Source: Ocypus olens
Taxonomy: Eukaryota > Arthropoda > Insecta > Coleoptera > Staphylinidae
NCBI GenBank assembly: GCA_910593695.2
Contig: OU343051.1
Span: 56,819,668-56,883,667 of the forward strand
Direction: 5' to 3'
DNA length: 64,000 bases
In this document: in pieces, positions 32,649 to 43,282 of the stretch
Layout: each line of letters opens with the position of its first letter
Numbering within the stretch: the stretch's first letter is position 1
Translations under genes and position numbers: made by a program
Notes under the pieces: model-generated
Database searches by the model: none
The model's input: the letters and a program-made list of their open reading frames with translations, nothing else
What the model was told of the DNA's origin: nothing

Positions 32649-33589
32649 TGCCGCGTTTACCAGTTGTCTTGTGCCAGTTGCGTGAATGTCTGAGGCCAGG
32701 CCAATTGAATGAGAACTTGTTCACACGGTGAAACTATTGCCACGGCAGTTAGTGACGAAAAATGGTGGAGTGCTCATCGTCTGTTGTGTAGCAGTCTTGA
32801 ATGACTAAGGCAAACTGGCTCAAAACGAGAGATGTACTGCCCTACAACGTTCACACGGCGCCAATTGTCTAGACAACTGTCTTGATAGAGCCAATTGTCA
32901 TCTGTCTACTCCTGGAGACAATCGAATTTCAGGACAATTTACTGGCATAAAATTATTGGCTACGTGTAAACACCTCTGGCCAATTGGCGTGCCAACTGCC
33001 CATCCAGTTGTCCTGAAATTTGATTGTCTCCAGGAGTAGACAGAGGAGAATTGGCTGCGCGCAGTGACGCCCCCCACCACTCTATCAAGACAGTTGTCTA
33101 GACAATTGGCGCCGTGTGAACGTTGTAGGGCAGTAGATCCTCATTGTTGTGTCTTGTTTAGAGAATTTACTTTCAACAAGCTGAAATAATTCGTCAAAAC
33201 TCTCCGGACTCACCCTTTAACATGCTTTATATTCCAATGGATCCTCCATTCGTAATTCTTTGATCAATTGTGATGACGCTCCGTGACTGTCTCTTTTCAG
33301 AAGCCATTTCCTTGTCCACTCCCTCTTCTTATTTAACTCTTCCTCGAGAACTTCGCAAGCCTCAGCGATAAATTCCCGACAAAGATCCTCACACATTACT
33401 TTCAATTCATCACGAGACACAACAGACGATGAGCACTCCACCATTTTTCGTCACCAACTGCCGTGGCAATAGTATCACCGTGTGAACAAGTTCTCATTCA
33501 ATTGGACTGGCCTCAGACATTCACGCAACTGGCATAAGACAACTGGCCCCGACAATTGTCTCTTCGATTGGCATCGTGTAAACGCGGCT
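32649..33589. mobile_element. Harbinger-type element, 941 bp, TTA duplication
   Basis: The ends TGCCGCGTTTAC and GTAAACGCGGCT are near-perfect inverts, flanked by TTA (32646-32648 and 33590-33592). Long inverted arms run inward, and a second palindrome with CAATTGTCTAGACAACTG lies in the middle. PIF/Harbinger elements duplicate TWA. The right half carries a transposase fragment. Confidence 0.75.
33217..33444 (-). pseudogene. Harbinger transposase N-terminal fragment
   Basis: The 75-residue ORF includes KKREWTRKWLLKRDSHGASSQLIKELR-type sequence (split here: WTRKWLLKRDSHGAS, then LIKELRMEDPLEY). This resembles the conserved 'RxxWxRpWLxRR...G...LlxELRxEDpxxY' opening of PIF/Harbinger nucleases. 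The catalytic DDE part is absent, so the fragment cannot transpose by itself. It starts near the inner end of one inverted arm. Confidence 0.65.
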
Positions 33590-34233
33590 TTAGAGCAACA
33601 CTGGGTCAATGCGAACATTACGGCAATTCTGACCCTGGTGTGTGCTTCTTTGTCTCAAATTTTGAGTATTTTTTCTGTAGTGATTTTGTTAATTGTATTT
33701 TGTAAAAATGGAACACAAACATTAATAAACAAACAAATAAATAATTCAAGCATCTGCGCTGGATGCACTGTAAGAATTTGATCATTGTCGGCAACCTTAT
33801 CCAAGTTTTGCACAGGAATAACGCTTATACGAAGCTAATTTCAGGGAAAATATTCATCAATAAAATTAAAATTAAAATCTCATAGTCCAGAGAATAAATG
33901 CCGAACCCAAAGCCTCCGACACAGAAAGATCCTGTTGGCAACCCTAGCCAACCCCTCATTCTGTTGTTTTTGCATAGGGATAACACTTGTATCAGTAGAT
34001 TTCTAACCTGAAATGTTTTATGAAAACCCCTGAGCCCGGAGATTAAACACCAAAACCCAAAGTCTCCGAGTCAAAAAGACCATGTTGGCAACCCTAGTCA
34101 ACCCCTCATTTTGGTGTTTTGCATCAGGATAACGCTTACACGGACCAAATTTTGGGGAAAATAATTATCAATAAATTTCCAGCCTGAAATGTTTTATCAA
34201 AACCCTTGAGCCCAGATAATAAACGCCAAACCC

Positions 34234-34795
34234 AGAGAGCATTAAGGATAAAGAGGGACAGTTCAATGTATAATGTGTAATTTTTGGTAACGCCATCAGC
34301 GCCATCTGCGAGTCATGTGACCAAACACATCGAGCCAGCGGGAAATTGAAAATTGTGACTTTACAATTCATTTTTGCAAGTGTTTCGAACTTTTTGGTTC
34401 TCATCAGTGCGACGCATCCAAATAAAAGCGGAATTCGCAGACATAATATTTTTAGTTCAAATGCTTTGGTACCGTTAGTAAAATAATATGCCACTGATTG
34501 TTTTTAACAGGTTTTTAGTCCTTGAATCATGAAAACTACGGCACAATCAGGCAATTCATTTTTTCTACCAAGAGAGCCGAGATCCACATAGCCAATTACT
34601 CTATCAATTGATTCATCAAATTTAAATCCTTTAGATAGCGACATTTCATCAAACCTTATCGAGCACATTTTATTAAATTTAGGTAAGGATTTAACTCTCT
34701 CAGTTAATTTGGAATCAGTGGAATTAACCCATTTATCTCTGCGATTAGGACACTTCGGAAATTCCAATTCTCCCTATTCAAACAACCCCCCCTGG
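34234..34795. mobile_element. 562-bp insertion in the satellite with P-like fragment
   Basis: The satellite phase stops after CCAAACCC (34226-34233) and resumes with CCAAACCC (34796-34803). The insertion therefore carries an 8-bp direct repeat, the size made by P-superfamily and hAT elements. I saw no clear terminal inverted repeats. The block encodes a broken P/THAP9-like transposase. Confidence 0.55.
34450..34767 (-). pseudogene. P-element/THAP9-like transposase fragment
   Basis: The minus strand reads CSIRFDEMSLSKG, then DRVIGYVDLGSLGRKNE, then CAVVFMIQGLKT, a stop, and a continuation AYYFTNGT. This matches the RNase H-like core of P/THAP9 transposases: an FDEM motif with the first catalytic Asp, an IGYVDLG strand, the 'VFM.rGL' segment and 'YYF'. 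The in-frame stop and truncated ends make it a dead fragment. Identification is from motif order only. Confidence 0.65.
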
Positions 34796-35734
34796 CCAAA
34801 CCCGAAGTCTCCGAGTCAAAAAGACCATGTTGGCAACACTCATTTTGGTGTTTTGCATCGAGATACGCTTACACGGACCAAATTTTGGGGAAAACAATAA
34901 TCAATTGGTTTCTAACCTGAAATGTTTTATCAAAACCCCCGAGCCTGGAGATTAAACGCCAATCCCAAAGTCTTCGAGTCAAAAGGACCGCGTTGGCAAC
35001 CCTAGTCAAGCCCTCATTTTGGTGTTTTGCATCGGGATAACGCTTACACGGACCAAATTTTGGGGAAAATAATTATCAATAAATTTCCAACCTGAAATGT
35101 TTTATCAAAACCCCTGAGTCCAGATAATAAACGCCAAACCCAAAGTCTCCTAGTCAAAAAGACCATGTTGGCAACCCTAGTCAACCCTTCATTTTGGTGT
35201 TTTGCATCGGGATAACGCTTACACGGACCAAATTTTGGGGAAAATAATTATCAATAAATTTCCAACCTGAAATGTTTTATCAAAACCCCTGAGCCCAGAT
35301 AATAAACACCAAACCCAAAGTCTCCTAGTCAAAAAGACCATGTTGGCAACCCTAGTCAACCCTTCATTTTGATGTTTTGCATTGGGATAACGCTTAGACG
35401 GACCATAATTTTGGGGAAAATAATTATCAATAAATTTCCAACCTGAAATGTTTTATCAAAACCCCTGAGCCCGGAGATTAAACGCCAAACCCAAAGTCTT
35501 CGAGTCAAAAGGACCGTGTTGGCAACCCTAGTCAATTTTGGTGTTCTGCATCGAGATAATGCTTACATGGACCAAATAATTATCAATAAATTTCCAACCT
35601 GAAATATTTTATCAAAACCCTTGAGCCCAAATAATAAACGCCAAACCCAAAGTCTCCGAGTCAAAAAGATCTTGTTGTCAACCCCCTCGTTTTGGTAATG
35701 TTAATGCTGTATGCTGCACTCCCTATGTTATAAT

Positions 35735-35865
35735 AGTATATTATTAAACGAGTGAGAAAGTTGGCCATTGCCATGAGGGCGAAGTTTGCAACACGAGCCG
35801 TAGGCGAGTGTTGCAATTCACCCGAGTGGCAATGGCCAACTTGCTCACGAGTTTAATAATATACT
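35735..35865. repeat. 131-bp palindromic mini element
   Basis: AGTATATTATTAAACGAGTG and CACGAGTTTAATAATATACT are inverted ends. The inner arms GTTGGCCATTGCCA and TGGCAATGGCCAAC are also inverted. Related sequence occurs near 42790-42875. Confidence 0.75.
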
Positions 35866-36094
35866 TTGTCACATCATATTAAATAACTAGATTTTTCTGT
35901 TTAGATTAAACTAATAACTAATAATTTTTCTATTTGCAAATTGCGGTAGTTCGCTGACAAAAAAGAAATCGTAACCATAGTAACAACTAAACTGTTGAGA
36001 AAGTAAAATCGTCATCATGTCATTGGCTGAAACCTGTTGGGCGATGAAACCGCTATCATTTGATTGGACGTCACCTGTGGAGAAAATGATTCAG

Positions 36095-36530
36095 TCGAAT
36101 AATGGACAACTATCTCAATCAGAAACGATTTAACAACATTTATATTATTTAATAAGATGCGAAAAACATATTTAAAACAAAATTACAAATATTTGACATA
36201 ATGCAAGGATTTCTATACACATGAAAATGCTTAACAATACCGAATAAATTGGCATTCTTTAATATTCCATTTCATGAAACCAACTGTGGGTTCAATGCAC
36301 TCTTATCGCCCGTTCTGAAAGAGGCTAGTTATCTTATAAGTGATAAGAATTAAATTACAATATTTGACAAAATGCAGTCTACAAGAATGAGATGAAAATG
36401 CCGAACAATACTAAAGGAATTGAAGGGTGCAATCTTTAATATCCCATTTCATGAAACCAACTGTGGGTTCAATGCACTCACATAGCCTATTCTAAAAATG
36501 GCTATTTATCTAATAAGTGATAACGATTTT
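36095..36530. repeat. Two-copy tandem repeat, period 183 bp
   Basis: GAAACCAACTGTGGGTTCAA occurs at about 36275 and 36458, with the flanking sequence repeated at the same spacing. Confidence 0.65.
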
Positions 36531-36620
36531 TAAATGTTTTAAAATCTACAGTTTGTTTCATGTAGATCTTTTCAGTGCGCCCGTTGATGGAAACATGCTT
36601 TACTGTGAGTATTATTTTCT

Positions 36621-37442
36621 GTGGTAAACGATTATCACGACTATTCAATGATTCAAAATGATTTAAATCGTCTTACCGACTGGTGTTACGATAATAAGTT
36701 ATATTTGAATATTAAAAAATGCAAAATCATATCTTTTTCGCGTAAACGGCAAACAAATTCATGGCAATACAAGTTAGATTCTAAGGTGGTACAGAAAGTG
36801 TCGGAGATTGATGATTTAGGAGTAACATTTGACACTAGGCTAACGTTTAAACTCCACATTAATAAAACCGTCAATACATGTTTAAAATTACTCGGGTATG
36901 TATCTAGAACAGGGAAAGATTTGTCTGTGGAATCAATTAAAATATTGTACTGCTCATTGGTAAGATCGAGACTTGAATATGCTACTATGGTTTGGACGCC
37001 ACATCAAGAATATCTAATTAAGTATTTGGACAAAGTTCAAAATAAATTCTTAAGAATTGTTGCTTACAGAATGCATATTCCAATAGAATCATTGAGCTAT
37101 ACGAATTTAACAGTATCTCTTAAGATGCAATCATTAGTCTTTAGGCGTCACGTGGGTGACTTAGTGTTTATCTTTAAAATTGTTAATAACTTTATTTCAT
37201 GTTCGGAATTGATATCAGGCCTGTCTTTTAATATTAGAACTGTCGGACCAACTACGCGTAGTATGGCTGCATTTAATATTCCACATCACCGTACCAACTA
37301 TGGACTTCACGAACCACTTACAAGAGCATCGAAATTAGTCAATAAACTACAAGTGTTTAAGGGATTTAATTTATATTCTAAAAACTTAGTAGCTTTTAAG
37401 TCTTACTTGTTCACACTCGACCTGGTGCATATAGCCAAATAA
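36621..37442 (+). pseudogene. Non-LTR retrotransposon RT, C-terminal fragment
   Basis: A 273-codon ORF matches the region after the catalytic motifs in Jockey/I-type LINE reverse transcriptases: NDLNRLTDWCYDNKLYLNIKKC, split as DLNRLTDWC and LYLNIKKCK, then IDDLGVTFD, LLGYVSRTGKD, YCSLVRSRLEYATMVW and DKVQNKFLRI. The YADD/FADD active site and everything upstream are missing. This is typical 5' truncation during target-primed reverse transcription. A TTA-repeat tail follows at about 37535-37557. Confidence 0.9.
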
Positions 37443-37557
37443 TGTTATATATTTTAAGATAAGGATTACTTTACTTCATAGAAATGTATATTTTAGTTAT
37501 TTTGTATTTTTCAAGGGCGATGTCCCGTTAATAAATGTATTATTATTATTATTATTA
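37443..37557 (+). repeat. LINE 3' end with TTA-repeat tail
   Basis: The sequence after the ORF stop ends CGTTAATAAATG followed by about seven ATT units. Tandem trinucleotide tails occur in I-like LINEs instead of poly(A). Confidence 0.65.
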
Positions 37558-37574
37558 AGCACGGCGGAGATTCA

Positions 37575-38705
37575 TGGCCAGAAATGGTACTGATGAAGGC
37601 CAGTAGCCAGAAACCGGTCTGCAGTCGTCATTGATAAGAAATAATCATTTATGCTTGATTTATAGTTATTATTATTTTTAAAAACAAATAGAACTACCAG
37701 ATGGCGTAGGAAACCATTCTACTATAGAATTACCTGTTAAACAGAAATTGTAGTACCCTTGGTTGCCAGAAATGGTACTGATGATGGCCAGTAGCCCTGA
37801 AACCAGACTGCAGTTATCATTGATAGAAAAATCATTTATGCTTGATTCATAGTGTTTATTCTTAAAAACAAATGGAACTACTAGATGGCGTGGCAAACCA
37901 TTCTAATATAGAATTATTTGATGAACAGAATCTGTAGTAATCTTGGTTACTAGAAATGGTACTGATGACGGCCAGTAGCCAGAAACCGGTCTGCAGTTGT
38001 CATTGATGGAAAAATCATTTATGCTTGATTCATAGTGTTTGTTCTTAAAAACAAATGGAACTACTAGATGGCGTGGCAAACCATTTTAATATAGAATTAT
38101 TTGATGAACAGAAACTGCAGTATAGTCGGCCCGCTGAGAGCTGCCTGTGACTCATCGCTTAAAATCGCACGAATCAAGATTTAAGTAAACGTATGTCCGT
38201 AAGAAAATTTAGTGCAGCGCTGATTTTCATTGGCGGGATATTTAAAAATTCTCGCGCAAACTTTTTACGGTTATGTTATTTGACGTGGCGCTCGCGTGTT
38301 TTGTGTGTTTATATGAAGCGTGCCAATGCGATGCAAGAGGCATGCGTGAGCTTAGACCTACGTTTACGCTGCCCTATTCTTTAACACGCAGACACACGTT
38401 TCGTCTTTTATTTCATACTGTTTCGTACATGATAGAAAAAAATAGATATAAAATGCAAAGCAATTCTTAGTACGAAAATGCATGAGTCACCGTCAGCTCT
38501 CAACGGATGAACTATAATCTTGGTTACTAGAAATGGTACTGATGATGGCCAGTAGCCCTGATACCAGTCTGCAGTTATCATTGATGGAAAAATCATTTAT
38601 GCTTGATTCGTAGTTATTGTCCTTAAAAACAAATAGAACTACTAGATGGCGTAGCAAACGATTCTACTATAGAATTATTTGTTGAACAGAAACTGCAATA
38701 GGCTT
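37575..38705. repeat. Tandem array, period about 184-188 bp, split by a mini element
   Basis: GAAATGGTACTGATG marks units at 37581, 37769, 37953 and 38530. Removing the 392-bp element at 38123-38514 restores the period of about 185 bp to the fourth unit. CTACTAGATGGCGTGGC recurs in each. Confidence 0.85.
38123..38514. mobile_element. TA-flanked mini element, copy 1
   Basis: The ends TAGTCGGCCCGCTGAGAGCTG (first 10: TAGTCGGCCC) and CAGCTCTCAACGG...ACTA are inverted over GAGAGCTG/CAGCTCTC and flanked by TA on both sides. Neighbouring array units show the uninterrupted site GTAGTAATCTTGG. The second copy is at 51176-51609. Confidence 0.8.
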
Positions 38706-38834
38706 GGTTGCGGTCCAAATTTGTTAATCGCTTTTATCGATAAATTCTCGATCGTCTTTTATTCCTTCGCTATGAACACAGCATGCACAGTCCACTTAGT
38801 CTTTTATTAGTCATTGTACCGTGAGATCGTGAGA

Positions 38835-40190
38835 TCATAAAGTCAAAAATAGTTGGCAGCACATTTTCTGAAAGTAGGGATAATAATTCAATTAATATTA
38901 TGTTGGATGCAGGGAGTGTGCGTTTTGTTTACTTTGACACCTTGTGGATTTTTCTCAAGAGAAAGACAATTCGGCTAGATCCCAGTGTTTGTAGAGTACG
39001 TTTGAATAGAGAAGAGCCCAAGGTTGCGCGAGATTTCAACGGTCGCTTGTGCCAGTGGCGTGCGCAATTCAAGTAAATATATTTGGGAGGGCAGAAAATA
39101 ATATGTGAAAATCCCAATATAGGTGCCGCCTTCAAAAGCATCTATATTGCTTCGTATTCCATAAACTCTGTACAGATAATTTCACGAGATTGAGAATGAA
39201 TTACTTGTCCACGTTTCCCCAACAAACACTTTCTTTCGGCGGCCATCGGAATGCAGCGATAAATTATTTAATCAAAAATAAAACAACTAATATAAACCAC
39301 TATCGTACAGTTCACTAACTAGTAAGTTCTGAAAAGAACTGATTTTTATAAACACAGGAAAAACGAATCAAAGTAAAACAACGAACAATATAGAGCAGAA
39401 TGACACTCGGAACCAACTATGCTAATGAAACACTGCCACACCCTATTCTGCATAATAGACTCGACTAACGGCTAAAAAACAGTTTTTGTCAGTGCGCAAG
39501 GTTCTTCTCTATTCAAACGTACTCTACCACTCGCAAACACGCAGGCGTGATTCCAGCAGCACTTGGCCAGTTTCATTTTACCCGCACACAGGATTTAGAC
39601 GATTGGTGTTTATGTGAGGTTAAGGTTAAGGAATAATACTGGAAAGAACTATTAGGCCCACATTCATACCTCACATATACCTCACATTTAGAGTCGCTTT
39701 TAACTAAATGATGAGAAACTGTGAGAATAATATGACAACGTATCATTTATTTGGGCGGGAAATTGAAAAAAATTTAAAATAAATGCAACGAAAATCAGAG
39801 AAATTTTGCGAAAATACGTATATAAAACACATTCCAAATTTGAAATTAACTGCGCATATCTATATCTATTATACATAGATTTTCTCATAACTCCTTCGAT
39901 TTTCGTTCTATTTATTTCGAATGTTTACTTCCCGCTCAAATAAATGACTGGTTAAAAGCGACTCTAAATAGGGACCATAATGTTAAAAACACAAAAATAC
40001 ACAAAACTATTTATAAAACAAGTATCCTCAAAAAACCACAAAATGTCAATGTCAAAATAAACAAAAAGCACTACACTGGAGAATTCCAGGCAGCCAATCT
40101 AGTGTTATTCGAATTATCTTAACGATTTTCAGAAAATGCTCTGCCAACTATTTTTGAATTTCTGATCTTACGGAAGATCTATTTCAAGTT
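38835..40190. repeat. Foldback element with inner insertions
   Basis: Outer arms carry AAAATAGTTGGCAG near 38846 and its complement CTGCCAACTATTTTTG near 40141. Inner arms at about 38987 and 39493 share TTGAATAGAGAAG. A second element lies at 39690-39967. The related shorter copy is at 48830-49125. Confidence 0.6.
39690..39967. mobile_element. Inverted-repeat mini element
   Basis: The ends TAGAGTCGCTTTTAAC and GTTAAAAGCGACTCTA are inverted. Inner arms GCGGGAA and TTCCCGC with TCATTTATTT are also inverted. Non-coding. Confidence 0.7.
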
Positions 40191-40767
40191 TTGGTGCGTC
40201 GTAGTGTATGAACCGTTCGATGCTGCACGTTGTCGCTGGAGGAGTCAAACTAATCTTGACTGCCTCAACTACAGCTGGATAAAATGGTGTTGCCTCGCCA
40301 ACTGTGTAATTGAGAGATTCAGTTGTCATTTCTTTATTTTAAAATATCTCCATATACGTATACTGTTCATGTTTTTATCGGGTAAAGTTGCAGAAGTGAA
40401 AATGCTTTTCCTTGCATGGACGAAAAATGGCTTGTAATACAATTAATGGCGTTTCGAAATATGTTGGGTACACAGTTGCATACACAATTCAACCTTCACG
40501 GCTGAAAATCTCACGACACTTCTGCAAGTTTAGTAACAAATGCCACTACAGCTGTTTCTTAAGTAATTGCCGTTTGAATCATCAAAATCTAAAAAAGCGT
40601 TCGTTGTTGACGATTAGATCAATAATCAAAATATGGAATTTGATGGAGAAAGTCTCAACAAAGGTACGATTTAGACATTTGAATAATTAGAATCAGTGCC
40701 AGATTTACCCTTGGGCAGCCCGCTTAGCCTAGAGTTTTTTTTTTTCAGGCTACTAATCATTTGATGT

Positions 40768-40887
40768 CATAGACACAAAATAGCTACCAATTGAGTAACA
40801 TACCGCAACCATTTAGGGTCCCGCCGCGCCACCGTTGCTTGGAGACACACATGAAGCGGTGCTAGCAGTCCAATAGTATATAAAGGT
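40768..40887 (+). mobile_element. THAP mini element, terminal fragment
   Basis: This is about 120 bp homologous to the end of the THAP mini elements (CCGCCGCGCCACCGTTGC and TGCTAGCAGTCCAATAG). The coding centre and the other terminus are gone. Confidence 0.8.
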
Positions 40888-41277
40888 TGCAAGAATTTTC
40901 AGGTAGAAGGGACTTTCCTATGCACCCTGTAGAGTTAAGGGGGCAACCCTCCGAAGTAACAACACTCACACAAATGAACACGGCCCAATGATTTCATGAT
41001 CGAAAGCCAGTTGGGCAAAATGCCTTGCAAATACCATCACTACTGTTTTTTTCTTTTATAATTAACATTTATCCGTCTGCCTTTGTTGATTTGGAAAGTT
41101 TAACAACTCTTATCTATTGTGAAATAATTCTTAATTAGAATTTATTTTTGTAAATGTAAATATTATACTTGTTAAATCACGTAGCTCCTTGTATTGATAT
41201 AAATGTCAGACGTTTAAAACATTGTCAAGTTGTACATAAGAAGTCTATTTCGGTGCTTGGTATTAAAACCCGTAAAA
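40888..41277 (+). other. No gene recognised; possible upstream of a short first exon
   Basis: Sequence between the THAP fragment and the candidate exon at 41278. It holds a CACCCTGTAG module near 40923. Nothing diagnostic of a promoter is seen. Confidence 0.3.
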
Positions 41278-41307
41278 ATGGTCGACGCTAGTTATTGGTA
41301 CAATTCA
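41278..41307 (+). CDS. Candidate alternative first coding exon (MVDASYWYNS)
   Basis: ATG opens ten codons ending at a strong donor TTCA|GTAAGT in phase 0, compatible with the PyK exon at 48284. The layout resembles the candidate at 27892. If both are used, PyK would have alternative short N-termini. Sequence alone cannot establish this. Confidence 0.35.
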
Positions 41308-41689
41308 GTAAGTAATAATATTATTTATTGATGAGAGTTTAATTTTATTTCTTCCTTTCATAATGGTACAGTGCCTTTATTCTGTATTCTGCTTGACACA
41401 CAGATTAAGAGTGGAAAGTCCTTTAATTATTAATTAAAATTCAATACACGTATTGGTTCCAGTTAATTGTGTAAATGTGATCAAGGAAAATAAAAATTTA
41501 GATTCGTGGGCTTCGATTGCTCCGAGTTCTGAAGGGGGGGAACATCACCAATCGTGGCACACAGATTCTTTCATAATTATTGTTGATCCAAAAATGCGTC
41601 ATTCCCTGTTTTTGAGTTATTTCAATTTCAACAAATATTTCTTCATTTATTCTGTATTATTTTTAAAGTGTCTAGAGAAGTTTGTGACA

Positions 41690-42785
41690 CTAATTGCATA
41701 CTATACTTTTTCTACGACTAAATTGGTAAAATTTTGAAATTATTTTATTATCTTAACCCTTAAACGACATAATAATTTTTTGCAAATAACAATGACTCTA
41801 TACACAAACGAATATATTTAAGTAAAAAAATTGTTATTTGTTTAACAAGGTAATAAAGTGACAGATTTACGGACACGGCTGGGGTTTCACCGCCGAGTGA
41901 GGCTGTGAATCCAGCCAAGAGATCCGGAAGATGTCTACAAGCGTAACCATATGGCGTCGCTAGGCTTTTAAGGGTTAAATGAACATGGTAATAGTACATT
42001 ATTATTAAATTAGTCAACTTGGGTAAATATACATTAACAGTTAAGTTAGAGACAATATGGCAATTTCTAAAGGAAATCATTGATCATTCTCCTAAATTTC
42101 TTTGGTGTTTTGTATTATTTATTTGATTTAAGTTGAAAGTATTCCTCGTTTCATTTATTTATTTTTATTTTGACAGATTGTTGATAAGTGACAACTAACC
42201 TAATTTTGAGTTTCAATTTCAGCGATTTAAAAATACGGAGCTAACTTCAGCCCATGACTAAAATGCACAAAGCCACAGTTTGTCGAAGTGCATTTAAAGA
42301 ATCGAATAATGCGATAAATGACATTTTTCTACTCCCACCTCTAAAACGTCATTTATCGCATATGTTTCCATGACTCTAAGTGATTCTTTAAATACACCTT
42401 GACAAACTGTGACTTTGTGCATTTTAGTCATGGGCTGAAGTTAGCTACAGATTTTTAAATCGCTAAAATCAATTGAAACTCAAAATCAAGTTAGTTGTCA
42501 CTTATCAATAATCTGTCAAAATAAAAAATGAATAAATGAACCAAGGAATACTTTCAACTTAAATAAATAATACAAAACATCAAAGAAATTTCGGAGAATC
42601 AATGATTTCCTTTAGCAATTGCCATAATGTTTCTAACGTAACTGTTAATGTATTTTACCCAAGTAGACTAATTTAATAATAATGTACTGTTACCATGTTC
42701 ATTTGAGATAATAAAATAATTTCAAAATTTTACCAATTTAGTCGTAGAAAAAGTATAGTATGTAATTCGTGTTATAAACTTCTCT
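41690..42785. repeat. 1.1-kb foldback element, left arm filled by a TTAA element
   Basis: The left arm begins TAGAGAAGTTTGTGACAC and the right arm ends near AACTTCTCTAGACAC. Pairing runs inward to about 42330. The left arm is split by 41757-41974. The right arm is continuous at the matching point. Confidence 0.8.
41757..41974. mobile_element. TTAA-flanked 218-bp element
   Basis: The ends CCCTTAAACGACAT and GGCTTTTAAGGG have inverted CCCTTAAA/TTTAAGGG termini, with TTAA at 41753-41756 and 41975-41978. It lies in one arm of the 1.1-kb foldback. Confidence 0.8.
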
Positions 42786-43048
42786 AGACACTCGTTATTA
42801 AACACTTGCTCCGCTCGTGCCTAATTAACTCGTGACTAAACTGCCGTTTATAACACTTGTTGCATAATATACTATTTAGAGGTGGGAGTAGAAAAAAAGA
42901 ACATTATAACATATTATGCATGAATTAAAATCTTAATTACGATACGTAGGCCGAACACGGAGCTCAATTATATTTAAATTTTGAGAAGCAGACAACAATT
43001 AATTCCCTGGCAGGCCATTGTTAAAATTAAACGAACCGAAACACTTAA

Positions 43049-43278
43049 CCCGCCAATGGTGACGCCGGTCTCACGCACCGCGGTTTTTAACTGAAGATTT
43101 TTCGAAACGTGTTATTTATAGTTCATGTTTTTTTTTAATTTATGCTCTTTGTCAATAAAACAAAGATATTTAATCAATTTAAGCGCTGCAATGCGGCAGC
43201 TACTCGAAATTGCAACAAGAAACAATAACGGAGAATAAAGTTATTCGACACACCCAGTCTCACAGACCAGTAACCGGG
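43049..43278. mobile_element. TTAA-flanked 230-bp element
   Basis: CCCGCCAATGGTGACGCC and CAGACCAGTAACCGGG are the ends, with TTAA at 43045-43048 and 43279-43282. Non-coding. Confidence 0.7.
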
Positions 43279-43282
43279 TTAA

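Larger units (their letters stand above)
33780..35690. repeat. Satellite-like tandem array, about 175-bp monomer
   Basis: Monomer markers AAAACCCCTGAGCCC occur near 34022, 34198, 34933, 35106, 35281, 35457 and 35615, giving periods of about 173-178 bp. A diverged monomer precedes them. GTTGGCAACCCTAGTCAA and TAACGCTTACACGG recur. The array is interrupted at 34234-34795. Confidence 0.85.

Noticed and set aside
33780..35690. CRISPR-like array of regular repeats
   Set aside because: The whole 175-bp unit is repeated, with no unique spacers between short direct repeats. It is satellite DNA in a eukaryotic genome.
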